A DNA stretch of 64,000 nucleotides from Streptomyces sp. C10-9-1 (GTDB taxonomy: Bacteria > Actinomycetota > Actinomycetes > Streptomycetales > Streptomycetaceae): positions 275,807 through 339,806 of the forward strand of contig NZ_JANHKP010000006.1 in assembly GCF_024497955.1 (NCBI RefSeq), given 5' to 3'. Positions 19,797 through 29,020 of the stretch are shown here, piece after piece. A model generated the notes under the pieces. The model did no database searches. It saw only the letters and a list, made by a program, of their open reading frames with translations, and was not told the DNA's origin. Position 1 is the first letter of the stretch, and every line of letters starts with the position of its first letter. The translations under genes were made by a program, and so were the position numbers.

Positions 19797-20705
19797 ATGA
19801 CCGATTTCTTCAAGTACCAGGCAGCGGGCAACGACTACCTGGTGATCGACCCCCGCCACACCGGGCTCGCCGTCTCCCCCGAGACCGTCCGGCTGCTCTG
19901 CGACCGGCACCTGGGCATCGGCGCGGACGGGGTGCTGCACGGCCCCCTGGAGCCCTTCTCCCCCGGTTCCCCGGTCCGCCTGGCGATGTACAACTCGGAC
20001 GGCTCGGTGTGCGGGCGCAGCGGCAACGGGCTGCGGATGTTCGCCCTCCACCTCGCCGAGCGGGAGCCGGGCACCTGGGGCGGGGGCGAGGAGTTCACGG
20101 TGCGCACCCTCGCCGGGGACAGCCCCGTGCGGATCACCGACGCGGCCGCCGGACGGGTCCGGGTGGGCATGGGGCGTCCGAGCTTCGACGCCGCCGACCT
20201 CCCGCTCGCCGACGAGGACGGCAAGCCTCTCTCCGGCCGCGCGGTCGACGTGCCGCTGTCGGTGGGCGACGAGGTCCTGCACGTCACCTGCGTGCACAAC
20301 GGCAACCCGCACACCGTGGTCCCGGTGGAGCGCCCGACCGCGGGGCTGGCACGGCGCCTCGGCCCGGCGATCGCCCGGCACGACCGCTTCCCCGAGGCCA
20401 CCAACGTGCAGTTCGTCCGGGCGGTCGGCCCGGACGTGCTGGAGATCGAGGTCTTCGAGCGCGGCGCCGGGTACGTCACCGCCTCGGGCAGCAGCGCCTG
20501 CGCCGCCGCCTCCGCCGCGCGCGAGCGGGGCCTGTGCGGCGACAACGTGGAGGTGCGGATGCCGGGCGGCAGTGTGCACATCGGCCTGGCCGCCGACGGC
20601 GGGGTCACCATGACCGGGACCGCCGAGCAGGTGGCGGCCGGGGTCCTCGCGCCGGCCCTGCGCTCCCGGCTCGCCCGGCTGACCGCGGCGGAGGGCACGC
20701 GGTGA
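19797..20705 (+). CDS. Diaminopimelate epimerase-like protein with Ser/Ser active site
   Basis: 302 residues with the DapF double-domain fold: N-terminal FFKYQAAGNDYLVID, YNSDGSVCGRSGNGLRMF, CVHNGNPHTVVPVE and FERGAGYVTASGSSACAAA. In true DapF the two catalytic cysteines precede G-N-G and G-T/S-G; here both positions are serine (S75 and S230), and the Glu-Thr after GAG is Tyr-Val. A nearby C72 is out of register. Classical two-base cysteine epimerisation is therefore unlikely. It may be a dehydratase, isomerase or epimerase of a different amino acid. It sits inside the NRPS operon and its stop overlaps the next gene by 4 bp (GTGA), so it is a tailoring gene, not the housekeeping dapF. Confidence 0.85.
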   Translation: MTDFFKYQAAGNDYLVIDPRHTGLAVSPETVRLLCDRHLGIGADGVLHGPLEPFSPGSPVRLAMYNSDGSVCGRSGNGLRMFALHLAEREPGTWGGGEEFTVRTLAGDSPVRITDAAAGRVRVGMGRPSFDAADLPLADEDGKPLSGRAVDVPLSVGDEVLHVTCVHNGNPHTVVPVERPTAGLARRLGPAIARHDRFPEATNVQFVRAVGPDVLEIEVFERGAGYVTASGSSACAAASAARERGLCGDNVEVRMPGGSVHIGLAADGGVTMTGTAEQVAAGVLAPALRSRLARLTAAEGTR

Positions 20706-21838
20706 GCGCGCCCGCGGCTGCCGCAGGCACCGGCGAGGGCCACGACTACCCCATACGCACCTGGGTGTTCGAGGACGCCGCCGGGCGCTTCGACATCGAC
20801 CTCGGGGACAGCAACATGCGCCCCGTCCGGTTCGACGAGCTCACCGTGCCGCCCGGGCTGGAGCTGGACTACGGCCACGACCGCGGCATCCCCGCCCTGC
20901 GCGGGAGGGTGGCCGCGCTCTACGGCGGCGACCCCGGCTCCGTGCTGGTCACCCAGGGCGCCCAGCAGGCACTGCACCTGGTGTACACGACCCTGCTGAC
21001 GCCGGGCGCCCAGGTCGTCACCTTCCGCCCCGGCTGGCAGCAGTCCTGGGACGTCCCCTCCGAGCTCGGCTGCCGGGTCGAGCTCGTCGGCTACCGTCCC
21101 GACCTCACCTTCGACGTGGAGGCGGCCGAGCGGGCCGCCGGGCCCGACCTGAGGCTGATCGTCGTCAACAGCCCGTGCAACCCCACCGGCCGCCACATCG
21201 CCGGGGCCGACCTGCGCAGGCTGGCGGCCCTGGCCGAGCGGACCGGCGCCTACCTGCTGCTCGACGAGGAGTACGCACTCGAACTCTCCGCGTCCTTCGC
21301 CGTCGGGGCGGACCGGGTGGTCTCGGTGTCGAGCCTGTCCAAGGTCTACGGCTTCCCCGGGCTGCGGGTCGGCTGGATGTACGGGCCGCGGGCCGTCGTC
21401 GACGCCTGCGCGCGGAGCAAGTTCCTCGCCACCATCTCCAACTCCGTGCTGTGCGAGGAACTCGCGTGCACGGTGCTGGACGAGCGGGAGCGGCACCTGT
21501 CCGCCTACCGGGAGCTGACCGGCCAGGGCCTGGCGCTGGTGCGCGGCTTCGCCGAGCGCAACGCCGACGCGGTACGGCTCGTGGAACCGCAGGGCACCCC
21601 CTTCGCCTGGCTCTGGCTCACCACCGGCGAGCGGCCCCTGGCGATGTGCCGCCGCGCCCTCGACCTGGGCGTGCTGCTGATGCCCGGCGAGACGCTCGGC
21701 GCACGGGACGGTTTCCGGATCTGCTTCGCCCGGGAACCGGAGGCCGTGGCCGAGGGCCTGCGGCGGGTGGAGCGGGTCCTCAGACCTCCGGGAGCCCCCG
21801 GCCCCGGGGTTCCCGCCGGGCCGCCCCCGCCCTCCTGA
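20702..21838 (+). CDS. PLP-dependent aminotransferase, class I/II fold
   Basis: 378 residues. It contains a substrate/cofactor loop LDYGHDRGIPALRGRVAALYG, TQGAQQALHLVYTTLL, the NSPCNPTGR motif, LLLDEEYALEL (PLP-binding Asp) and the Schiff-base lysine in VSSLSKVYGFPGLRVGWMYGP; a C-terminal Arg in GFRICFAREPE fits the carboxylate-binding site. The GTG start overlaps the previous stop. The fold group also includes capreomycidine synthase (VioD), a cyclising enzyme, so it may do more than transamination. It is in the NRPS operon and most likely acts on a precursor amino acid made by the neighbouring oxygenases. Confidence 0.85.
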   Translation: MSAPAAAAGTGEGHDYPIRTWVFEDAAGRFDIDLGDSNMRPVRFDELTVPPGLELDYGHDRGIPALRGRVAALYGGDPGSVLVTQGAQQALHLVYTTLLTPGAQVVTFRPGWQQSWDVPSELGCRVELVGYRPDLTFDVEAAERAAGPDLRLIVVNSPCNPTGRHIAGADLRRLAALAERTGAYLLLDEEYALELSASFAVGADRVVSVSSLSKVYGFPGLRVGWMYGPRAVVDACARSKFLATISNSVLCEELACTVLDERERHLSAYRELTGQGLALVRGFAERNADAVRLVEPQGTPFAWLWLTTGERPLAMCRRALDLGVLLMPGETLGARDGFRICFAREPEAVAEGLRRVERVLRPPGAPGPGVPAGPPPPS

Positions 21839-21966
21839 ATCCCCGGCCGGCCCGGCTCCCGCCGTCCCCGGCTCCCGCCCCCTCCCTCCGTCCGGGCCCC
21901 GCGCCCGGGCGGTCGGGCTCGCCACCGAGTGACCACCCCGCGACAGCCGAATGGAGTCCCGCAACG

Positions 21967-24900
21967 ATGAGCACCCTGGACGCCGCCGAGGACCGCATGC
22001 CCCTCTCCTTCGGGCAGGAGCAGCTGTGGTTCCTGGACCAGATGAACCCGGGGACCACCACCTACAACGTCACCTCCGCGTACCGCCTGCGCGGGTCCTT
22101 GGACGTCCCGGCCCTGGAAGGCGCCCTCAACCTGCTGGTCAGGCGCCACGACCAGCTGCGGGTGACCTTCCACCAGGCGGACGGCGTCCCCTACCAGGTC
22201 GTCGCCCCCGCCGAGGACACACCGCTGGCCGTCGAGGACCTGACGGGCGCGGACGACCCCGAGGCCGCGCTCCGCGAGACGCTCCAGGCCGAGGGCGACA
22301 CCCCCTTCGACCTGTCGGCGGGCCCGATCCGGCGCTTCCGCCTGCTGCGCCTGGGCGACGGCCACCACGTGCTCTGCACCAGCTTCCACCACATCGTCAC
22401 GGACGGCTGGTCGGGAGGAGTGATCAACCGGGAGATCGCGGAGGCGTACCGGGAGCTCGCCGCCGGGCGCACCCCCGCCCTGCCGGAGCCCGAGGCCGGC
22501 TACCCGGACCACGTCCGGCGCCAGCGGCAGCAGCGCGCCGAGAACGTCTGGGAGACCGAACTGGACTTCTGGGCCGAGCGGCTGGCGGGCCTGGAGGCCC
22601 TGGAGCTGCCCGCGGACCGGCTCCGACCGGCGCAGCCGACGCACAGCGGCGAGACCTTCGTGGTGGAGTTCCCGCCGGAACTGCTCACGCAGGCACGGGC
22701 CCTGGCCCAGCAGCAGGGCGCCTCGCTCTACATGGTGGCCGCGGCGGCGGTGAACGTGGTCCTCAGCCGCTACAGCGGGCAGGAGGACATCGCCCTCGGC
22801 GTGCCGATGCTGGGCCGCACCGAGCCCGAGCTGGAGGACGTCGTCGGCCTGTTCATCAACATGACGGTGCTGCGCTCGGACCTGTCCGGCGGCATCACCT
22901 TCGCGGAGCTGATCGAGCGGATCGCCGACGCCAACCTGGACATGTACGACAACCAGGACGTGCCCTTCGACCAGGTCGTCGACCGTGTGCAGCCGGCCCG
23001 CGACGCGGGCCGCAACCCCCTCTTCCAGATCGCCTGCCAGCTGCTCGGCGAGACGACCTCCGGCGACGCCCTGGCGCTGGCGGGGCTTGCGTCGGAGACC
23101 ATCACGGTGGCGGGCAGGCAGTCCCGGTTCGACCTGTCGTTCACCTTCATCGAGGGCACCGAGCGGCTGCGCCTGATCGTCGAGTACGCCACCGACCTGT
23201 ACGACCGCTGGCGGATCGAGGCCCTCGTCGGGCACATCCGGACGGTGCTCGGCGCGGCGGCCGCGGCGCCCGGCACCCCGGTCGCCCAGCTGCCGCTGCT
23301 CACCGAAGAGGAGCGCACCGCGCTGCTCGACGCCGGCCGCGGGGCGGACTTCGACTTCCCCTCCGAACCGGTCCACGCCACCATCGCGCGCGTCGCCGCG
23401 GAACACCCGGACCTCGTGGCGGCGGTGTGCCGCGGGGTGGAGATGACCTACGGCGAGCTGATGCGCCGCGCCACCGCGCTGGCCCGCTACATCCGCTCCC
23501 GCGGGGTGAAGCCGGAGCAGGTCGTGGCCATCGCCATGGACCGCGACCTCGACGCCCTGGTGTCCGTCCTGGGCGTGATGGTCTCCGGCGCGGCGTACAC
23601 CCTGCTGGACCCCTCGCACCCGAACGCACGGCTGGACCACATGCTGCGGGACACCGCCTCGCCGCTGGTGATCACGCGGTCCTCGGTGAAGGACTTCCCC
23701 GACTCCTGCGGCTGGGAGCGGTTCCTGGTCGACACCGAGTGGGACGCCGTCGAGGCCCTGCACAGCGACGAGCCGCTGGAGGAGTGGGCGACGCCCACCT
23801 CGCTGGTGTACGTGCTCTACACCTCCGGGTCCACCGGCCGCCCCAAGGGCGTGATGATCGAGCAGCGGGGCCTGCGGATCTTCATCGAGGCGTACCGGCG
23901 CTCCTTCGGCGAGTGGGGCCACCGGGACCGGCTGCTCCAGCTCCCCGCGCTGACCTTCGACATGTCCCAGGGCGAGATCTTCGCGGGTCTGATCAGCGGC
24001 TCGGCCATGGTGCTGGTGGCGCCCGAGGACGCCTCCTCCCCCGAGTCCCTGGCCGCGCTGATGCGCGGGCAGCGGGTGACCTACGCGGGGCTGTCGCCGG
24101 CGATCCTCTCGGTCGTCGAGGCAGGCCCCTACCCGGACCTGAAGCACATCATGGGCGGCGCCGAGGCCCTGCCCGCCGAGCTGGTCAACAAGTGGAACCA
24201 GCCGGGCCGGATGTTCGTGAACCTCTACGGGCCCACCGAGGCGTCCATCGCCACGACCGAGTACCTGTGCGAGCACAAGGAGTGGCGCTCCTCGCCGCCC
24301 ATCGGCCGTCCCGAGTTCGGCCGCCTGCACTACGTGGTGGACAGGGAGTTCAACCTGGTGCCCGTCGGCGTGCCGGGCGAGCTCCTGATCGGCGGTGACG
24401 AGGGACTGGCACGCGGCTACCTTAACCTCCCCGAGATGACCGACGAGAAGTTCGTCCCGGACCCCTTCCAGGAGACCGGGCGGGTCTACCGGACCGGCGA
24501 CCTGGTGCGCTGGACCCCCGACCTGCAGATCGACTTCATCGGCCGCCTGGACAACCAGGTGAAGCTGCGAGGTCTGCGGATCGAGCTCGGCGAGATCGAG
24601 TCGGGGCTGCTGACCCACCCGAAGGTGCGGATGGCGCTGGTCCTGCTGCGCGAGGACGGCGGCGAGAAGCAGCTCGTGGCCTACTACACGGTGCTCGGCG
24701 AGGAGTCCCCGACGGTGACCGAGCTGCGGGAGCACCTGGGCCGCACCATGCCCGAGTACATGGTGCCCACGGCCTGGGTGGAGCTGCCGGAGTTCCCGCT
24801 CACGCCGGCCCGCAAGATCGACCGGGCCGCCCTGCCCGCCCCGGCGGGTGCGGAGGGCGGGGGCGGCTCCTACGTCGCGCCCGCCACGCCCACCGAGGAG

Positions 24901-25140
24901 AAGGTCGTCGAGGCGTTCGAGGCGGTGCTCAAGCGCGGTGAGATCGGCACCGCGGGCGACTTCTTCGGCCTCGGCGGCAACTCGCTCCAGGCGATGCGGG
25001 TGGTGAGCCGCCTGAACAAGCACTTCAAGGTGAAGGTCAACGTCCGCCTGCTGTACGGCAGCGCGACCATCGCCACCATCGCCGAGGGGATCGACGCCCT
25101 GGTGGCGGAGAAGGCCGCCAGGACGGCGGGCGCCCGGTGA
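21967..25140 (+). CDS. NRPS module C-A-PCP
   Basis: 1057 residues. Condensation domain (about 10-450) with the active-site motif HHIVTDG at 141-147; adenylation domain (about 470-970) with TSGSTGRPKG near 619, NLYGPTEAS, YRTGDLVRW, QVKLRGLRIELGEIE and the A10 lysine in PLTPARKIDR; carrier domain with GGNSLQ, phosphopantetheine Ser at 1006. All core motifs are intact. Reading the specificity pocket by eye gives D-M-G-G-M-G-L-I-A-K, which I cannot match to a known amino acid. There is no terminal thioesterase; a discrete one is encoded downstream. The ATG at 21967 has GGAG ten bases upstream. Its stop overlaps the SHMT-like gene. Confidence 0.95.
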   Translation: MSTLDAAEDRMPLSFGQEQLWFLDQMNPGTTTYNVTSAYRLRGSLDVPALEGALNLLVRRHDQLRVTFHQADGVPYQVVAPAEDTPLAVEDLTGADDPEAALRETLQAEGDTPFDLSAGPIRRFRLLRLGDGHHVLCTSFHHIVTDGWSGGVINREIAEAYRELAAGRTPALPEPEAGYPDHVRRQRQQRAENVWETELDFWAERLAGLEALELPADRLRPAQPTHSGETFVVEFPPELLTQARALAQQQGASLYMVAAAAVNVVLSRYSGQEDIALGVPMLGRTEPELEDVVGLFINMTVLRSDLSGGITFAELIERIADANLDMYDNQDVPFDQVVDRVQPARDAGRNPLFQIACQLLGETTSGDALALAGLASETITVAGRQSRFDLSFTFIEGTERLRLIVEYATDLYDRWRIEALVGHIRTVLGAAAAAPGTPVAQLPLLTEEERTALLDAGRGADFDFPSEPVHATIARVAAEHPDLVAAVCRGVEMTYGELMRRATALARYIRSRGVKPEQVVAIAMDRDLDALVSVLGVMVSGAAYTLLDPSHPNARLDHMLRDTASPLVITRSSVKDFPDSCGWERFLVDTEWDAVEALHSDEPLEEWATPTSLVYVLYTSGSTGRPKGVMIEQRGLRIFIEAYRRSFGEWGHRDRLLQLPALTFDMSQGEIFAGLISGSAMVLVAPEDASSPESLAALMRGQRVTYAGLSPAILSVVEAGPYPDLKHIMGGAEALPAELVNKWNQPGRMFVNLYGPTEASIATTEYLCEHKEWRSSPPIGRPEFGRLHYVVDREFNLVPVGVPGELLIGGDEGLARGYLNLPEMTDEKFVPDPFQETGRVYRTGDLVRWTPDLQIDFIGRLDNQVKLRGLRIELGEIESGLLTHPKVRMALVLLREDGGEKQLVAYYTVLGEESPTVTELREHLGRTMPEYMVPTAWVELPEFPLTPARKIDRAALPAPAGAEGGGGSYVAPATPTEEKVVEAFEAVLKRGEIGTAGDFFGLGGNSLQAMRVVSRLNKHFKVKVNVRLLYGSATIATIAEGIDALVAEKAARTAGAR

Positions 25141-26567
25141 CCGAGGCCCTGCGGGCCGGGGCCCCCTCGGGGGGCCCCGGCGCCGGGCGCGAGGGTGCGC
25201 AGCACCGGCTGCTGCGCCGGGGCGCCGCCCTGCTGGAGGAGTCGGACCCGGAACTGGCCCGGCTGCTCGACGCGGAGGCGGACGAGCAGACGCACACCCT
25301 CGCCATGGTGGCCTCGGCCAGTGTCGCGGACCCCGCGGTGCTGGCCGCGGGCGGCGCCGCGCTCTCCAACGTGACGGCGGAGGGCTACCCCGGTGCCCGG
25401 TACCACCCCGGGGCCGCGCGGTTCGACGCCGTGGAGCGGCTGGCCGCCGAACGCGCCCGGCACGCCTTCGGCGCCGCGTACGCCAACGTCCAGCCGCACT
25501 CCTGCTCCTCGGCGAACCAGGCGGTGCTGGCGGCCCTGCTGGCACCCGGGGGGACACTGCTCTCCCTCGACCTGGACTCGGGCGGCCACCTCACCCACGG
25601 CTCCCCGGCCTCGGTCACCGGACGCCACTACCGGGCCGTGCACTACGGGCTGGACGCCGCGGGGCTCGTCGACTACGGCGCGGTGGAGGAGCTGGCGCGC
25701 CGGCACCGGCCGCAGGTGCTGATCGCCGGGGCCAGCGCCTATCCGCGGCGGCTCGACTTCGCGCGCTTCCGGAGCATCGCCGACGAGGTGGGCGCCTACC
25801 TGGTGGCGGACATCTCGCACATCGCGGGGCTGGTGGCGGCCGGCGAGCACCCCAGCCCGGTGGACGTCGCCCACCTCACCACCACCAGCACGTACAAGCA
25901 GCTGGGCGGCCCCCGGGGCGGGCTGATCCTCAGCGGGGCCGAGCACCGCACCCCGGGCCCGGACGGACGGACCCCGCTGGAGCGGCTGGTGCAGCGGGCG
26001 GTCTTCCCCCAGTCGCAGGGCACCCCGGCCCCGGCGGCGATCGCCGCCAAGGCGCGGGCTCTCGCCCTGGTCGCGGAGCCGGCTTTCAAGGAGGCCATGC
26101 GGCTGGTGGTCGAGGACGCCTCGGCGCTCGCGGCCGCGCTCGCCCTGCGCGGCCACCGGGTGCTGACCGGGGGGACCGACAACCACATGGTGCTGCTGGA
26201 CATGGGCGCCCGCGGGATGAGCGGGGTGGTCGCGGAGCGCGCGCTGGAGGAGTGCGCGATCCTGGCCAACCGCAACCGCATCCCGTCGGACACCAGGCCG
26301 CCGCTCGTCACCAGCGGCCTGCGCCTGGGAACGAACATCCTGGCCCAGCGCGGCATCGGGCCGGACGAGATGCCGCGCTGCGCGGAGCTGATGGACCGGG
26401 TGCTCGGCGCCACCACCGTCCTCGGCGACACGGAGCACCGCGTCGACCCGGGTGTCCGCGACGCGGTCCGCCGTGAGGTCGCCGCGCTCTGCCGCGCCCA
26501 CCCGCTGCCCTTCTGGCCCGCCGCCCGCACCGCGGTGACCCCCGACCGCTCAGGAGAGAGGCATTGA
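25137..26567 (+). CDS. SHMT-like PLP enzyme with altered active site
   Basis: 476 residues, clearly homologous to serine hydroxymethyltransferase. Conserved: E82 (TAEGYPG), H151 (GGHLTHG), D225/H228 (VADISHIAGL), PLP lysine K254 and R396 (TSGLRLGT). Changed relative to E. coli GlyA: the active-site Tyr65 position is H90 (RYHPG), the His just before the PLP lysine is Tyr253, and SEN is SAS. Such changes are seen in SHMT-fold aldolases and transaldolases, so it may make a beta-hydroxy or alpha-alkyl amino acid rather than interconvert Ser and Gly. It lies between the two NRPS genes with 4 bp overlaps on both sides, so it is a cluster enzyme. Confidence 0.88.
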   Translation: MTEALRAGAPSGGPGAGREGAQHRLLRRGAALLEESDPELARLLDAEADEQTHTLAMVASASVADPAVLAAGGAALSNVTAEGYPGARYHPGAARFDAVERLAAERARHAFGAAYANVQPHSCSSANQAVLAALLAPGGTLLSLDLDSGGHLTHGSPASVTGRHYRAVHYGLDAAGLVDYGAVEELARRHRPQVLIAGASAYPRRLDFARFRSIADEVGAYLVADISHIAGLVAAGEHPSPVDVAHLTTTSTYKQLGGPRGGLILSGAEHRTPGPDGRTPLERLVQRAVFPQSQGTPAPAAIAAKARALALVAEPAFKEAMRLVVEDASALAAALALRGHRVLTGGTDNHMVLLDMGARGMSGVVAERALEECAILANRNRIPSDTRPPLVTSGLRLGTNILAQRGIGPDEMPRCAELMDRVLGATTVLGDTEHRVDPGVRDAVRREVAALCRAHPLPFWPAARTAVTPDRSGERH

Positions 26568-29020
26568 CCGCGCACACCACACCGCCGCCGCGAGAGGCGG
26601 CGCCGCCCGCGCTCCTGCCCGCCGACCGGCCCCGCCAGCCCGGGCTGGCGCCCGCACCGCCCGCCTGCGAGCGCCTGGTGCTGGAGGGGTCCTCCGCCGC
26701 GGCGGAGGACCCGTCGCTGCTGGGCGCGTTCGCCGCCGTGCTCCACCGCTTCACCCAGCAGGACGCGTTCGCCTGGACCGCCCGCACCGGGGCGCGGGCG
26801 GCGCGCGTCCGCCTGCACCACCGGGTGGCCGCCGGCACGACCGCCGCCGACCTGGCACGCGCCGCGGCATCCGCCGGATCCGCCTCCGGGAGCGAGGAGC
26901 GGGACGGGCCGCACGCCGGGGACGAGTTCGAGCTGGTGCTGCACCCGTGCACGCCCTCGCCGGAGCCGCGGCGCACCGTCGAGCTGCGCTACGACGCCCG
27001 GCTCTTCGACGCGGCCAGCGCGCACCGGCTGCTGGCCTCCTACCGCACGCTGCTCGGCGACGCACTCGCCCGTCCCGACGCCCCCGTGACCGGCCTGCGG
27101 CTGCTGGACCCGGACGAGCTCCACCGGATCCTCGTCGAGTGGAACGACACGGCCGCGGCCCTTCCCCGCGACAGCTGCCTGCACACGGCGTTCGAGCAGC
27201 GGGCGCTGCTGTCGCCGAAGGCACCCGCCGTGATCGAGGGCGGCCGCGAACACGGCTACGACGAGATCGACACGGCGGCCAACCGCCTGGCCCACCGTCT
27301 GCGCGGGCTCGGGATCGGGCCGGACGCCCGCGTCGGCGTCTGCCTGGACCGCTCCACCGACCTGCTGGTGGCCGTGCTCGGGGTACTGAAGGCGGGCGGC
27401 GCCTATGTGCCCCTCGACCCCGACTACCCCGGCGCACGGCTGGCGGCCATGGTGGCCGGCAGCTCCTGCTCGGTCGTCGTCAGCCGCGGGGACCTGGCGG
27501 GGAACCTGCCCGCCGCACGGGCTGCCGGGGAGGCGGGGCCGGAGCTGGTGCTCCTGGACCGGGACGGGGCGGCCCTCGACGCGCTGCCCGCGCACGCCCC
27601 CGAGGGCGGTGCGGGACCGGACGACCTGGCGTACGTCATCCACACCTCCGGCTCCACCGGCGCCCCCAAGCCCATCGCCCTGCGGCACCGCGGGGTGGTG
27701 AACAACATCGCGGACCTCAACACCCGCTTCGGCGTGGGTCCCGAGGACCGGGTGCTGGCGCTGTCCTCGCCCAGCTTCGACATGTCGGTCTACGAGTTCC
27801 TCGGGCTCACCGCCGCCGGAGGCACGGTCGTGGTACCCGACCCGGCGCGGACCAGGGACCCGGCGCACTGGGCGGAACTGCTCGCCGCCCACCGGGTCAC
27901 CGTGTGGAACTCGGCGCCCGCACTGCTGGAGCTGGCCGTCGACCACCTGGAGGTCACGGGCGCGGCGGCCCCGGACAGTCTCCGCCTCGCCCTGCTGGGC
28001 GGGGACTGGATCCCCGTGTCGCTGCCCGACCGGGTCCGAAGGCTCGCACCCGGGCTGCGCTTCGTCGCCCTCGGCGGCGCCACCGAGGCGTCCATCCACT
28101 CCACGCTGTACGAGGTGGCCAGGACCTCCCCGCGGTGGACGAGCATCCCCTACGGCCGCCCGATGGCCAACCAGCGGACCTACATCCTCGACCCGGAGTC
28201 ACGGCCCGTCCCGCCCGGTGTGCCGGGGGAGCTCCATCTGGCGGGCACCGGCCTGGCGCGCGGCTACCTGGACCAGCCGGAGCGTACCGCCGAGCGGTTC
28301 TTCGACTGGTCCTTCGGCGAGGTGGCGGGCGAGCGCCTGTACCGCACCGGGGACATCGCCCGCTTCGGCCACGACGGGCTGATCGAGCTGCTCGGACGCT
28401 CGGACTTCCAGGTGAAGCTGAACGGGCTGCGGATCGAGCTGGGCGACATCGAGGCCGCGCTGCGCGGTCACGAGGCGGTCAGGGAGGCGGTCGTCGCCGC
28501 CCGCGAGGACGCATCGGGGACACGGCGCCTGGTCGGGTACGCGGTGCCCGTGCCCGGGCGGTCCCCGGCTCCTGCCGAGCTGCGGGAGCACGCCGCGGCA
28601 CTGCTCCCGCCGTTCATGGTGCCGGGTGCGGTGCTGGTGCTGGACCGTCTGCCTCTCACCCCGAACGGCAAGGTGGACCGGCGGGCGCTGCCCGCGCCGG
28701 AGGACGCGGAGCCCGGCGGTGGTGCCGCGGCGCACGCGGTGGACGTCGTACCGCCGTCCACGGCGACCGAGCGGAAGATCGCCGAGATCCTCTCCGAGGT
28801 GCTGCCCGCGCCGCGGTTCGGCGCCGACAGCGACTTCTTCGCCTCCGGCGGCAACTCGCTCCAGGCCGTGCGTGCGGTCACCCGGATCAACAAGCACTTC
28901 GGCATCAAAGTCAACGTGCGCCTGCTGTACGGCGGGAACACGGTCGCCGCCATCGCGTCGGCCGTGGACCGGCAGCTGTCGGCGGCGCGAACACCCCCGA
29001 ACGGAGAACGGACACCGTGA
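26564..29020 (+). CDS. NRPS A-PCP protein with a truncated C-domain remnant
   Basis: 818 residues from a TTG start (AGGAGAGAGG upstream, 4 bp overlap with the SHMT-like gene). Residues 1-200 resemble only the C-terminal end of a condensation domain (VELRYDARLFDAASAHRLLASYRTLL) and lack HHxxxDG. The adenylation domain (about 205-700) has HTSGSTGAPKP, LGGATEASIHS, YRTGDIARF and PLTPNGKVDR; the carrier domain has GGNSLQA with Ser765. The pocket read by eye is D-M-Y-N-L-G-L-I-H-K, close to the cysteine code of siderophore synthetases, and the GGDWIPVSLPDR motif is also typical of cysteine-type A domains. It probably acts as a loading module. Confidence 0.93.
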   Translation: MTAHTTPPPREAAPPALLPADRPRQPGLAPAPPACERLVLEGSSAAAEDPSLLGAFAAVLHRFTQQDAFAWTARTGARAARVRLHHRVAAGTTAADLARAAASAGSASGSEERDGPHAGDEFELVLHPCTPSPEPRRTVELRYDARLFDAASAHRLLASYRTLLGDALARPDAPVTGLRLLDPDELHRILVEWNDTAAALPRDSCLHTAFEQRALLSPKAPAVIEGGREHGYDEIDTAANRLAHRLRGLGIGPDARVGVCLDRSTDLLVAVLGVLKAGGAYVPLDPDYPGARLAAMVAGSSCSVVVSRGDLAGNLPAARAAGEAGPELVLLDRDGAALDALPAHAPEGGAGPDDLAYVIHTSGSTGAPKPIALRHRGVVNNIADLNTRFGVGPEDRVLALSSPSFDMSVYEFLGLTAAGGTVVVPDPARTRDPAHWAELLAAHRVTVWNSAPALLELAVDHLEVTGAAAPDSLRLALLGGDWIPVSLPDRVRRLAPGLRFVALGGATEASIHSTLYEVARTSPRWTSIPYGRPMANQRTYILDPESRPVPPGVPGELHLAGTGLARGYLDQPERTAERFFDWSFGEVAGERLYRTGDIARFGHDGLIELLGRSDFQVKLNGLRIELGDIEAALRGHEAVREAVVAAREDASGTRRLVGYAVPVPGRSPAPAELREHAAALLPPFMVPGAVLVLDRLPLTPNGKVDRRALPAPEDAEPGGGAAAHAVDVVPPSTATERKIAEILSEVLPAPRFGADSDFFASGGNSLQAVRAVTRINKHFGIKVNVRLLYGGNTVAAIASAVDRQLSAARTPPNGERTP

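Noticed and set aside
19797..20705. Assignment as the housekeeping diaminopimelate epimerase (dapF)
   Set aside because: Both catalytic cysteines are serine and the gene lies within an NRPS operon.
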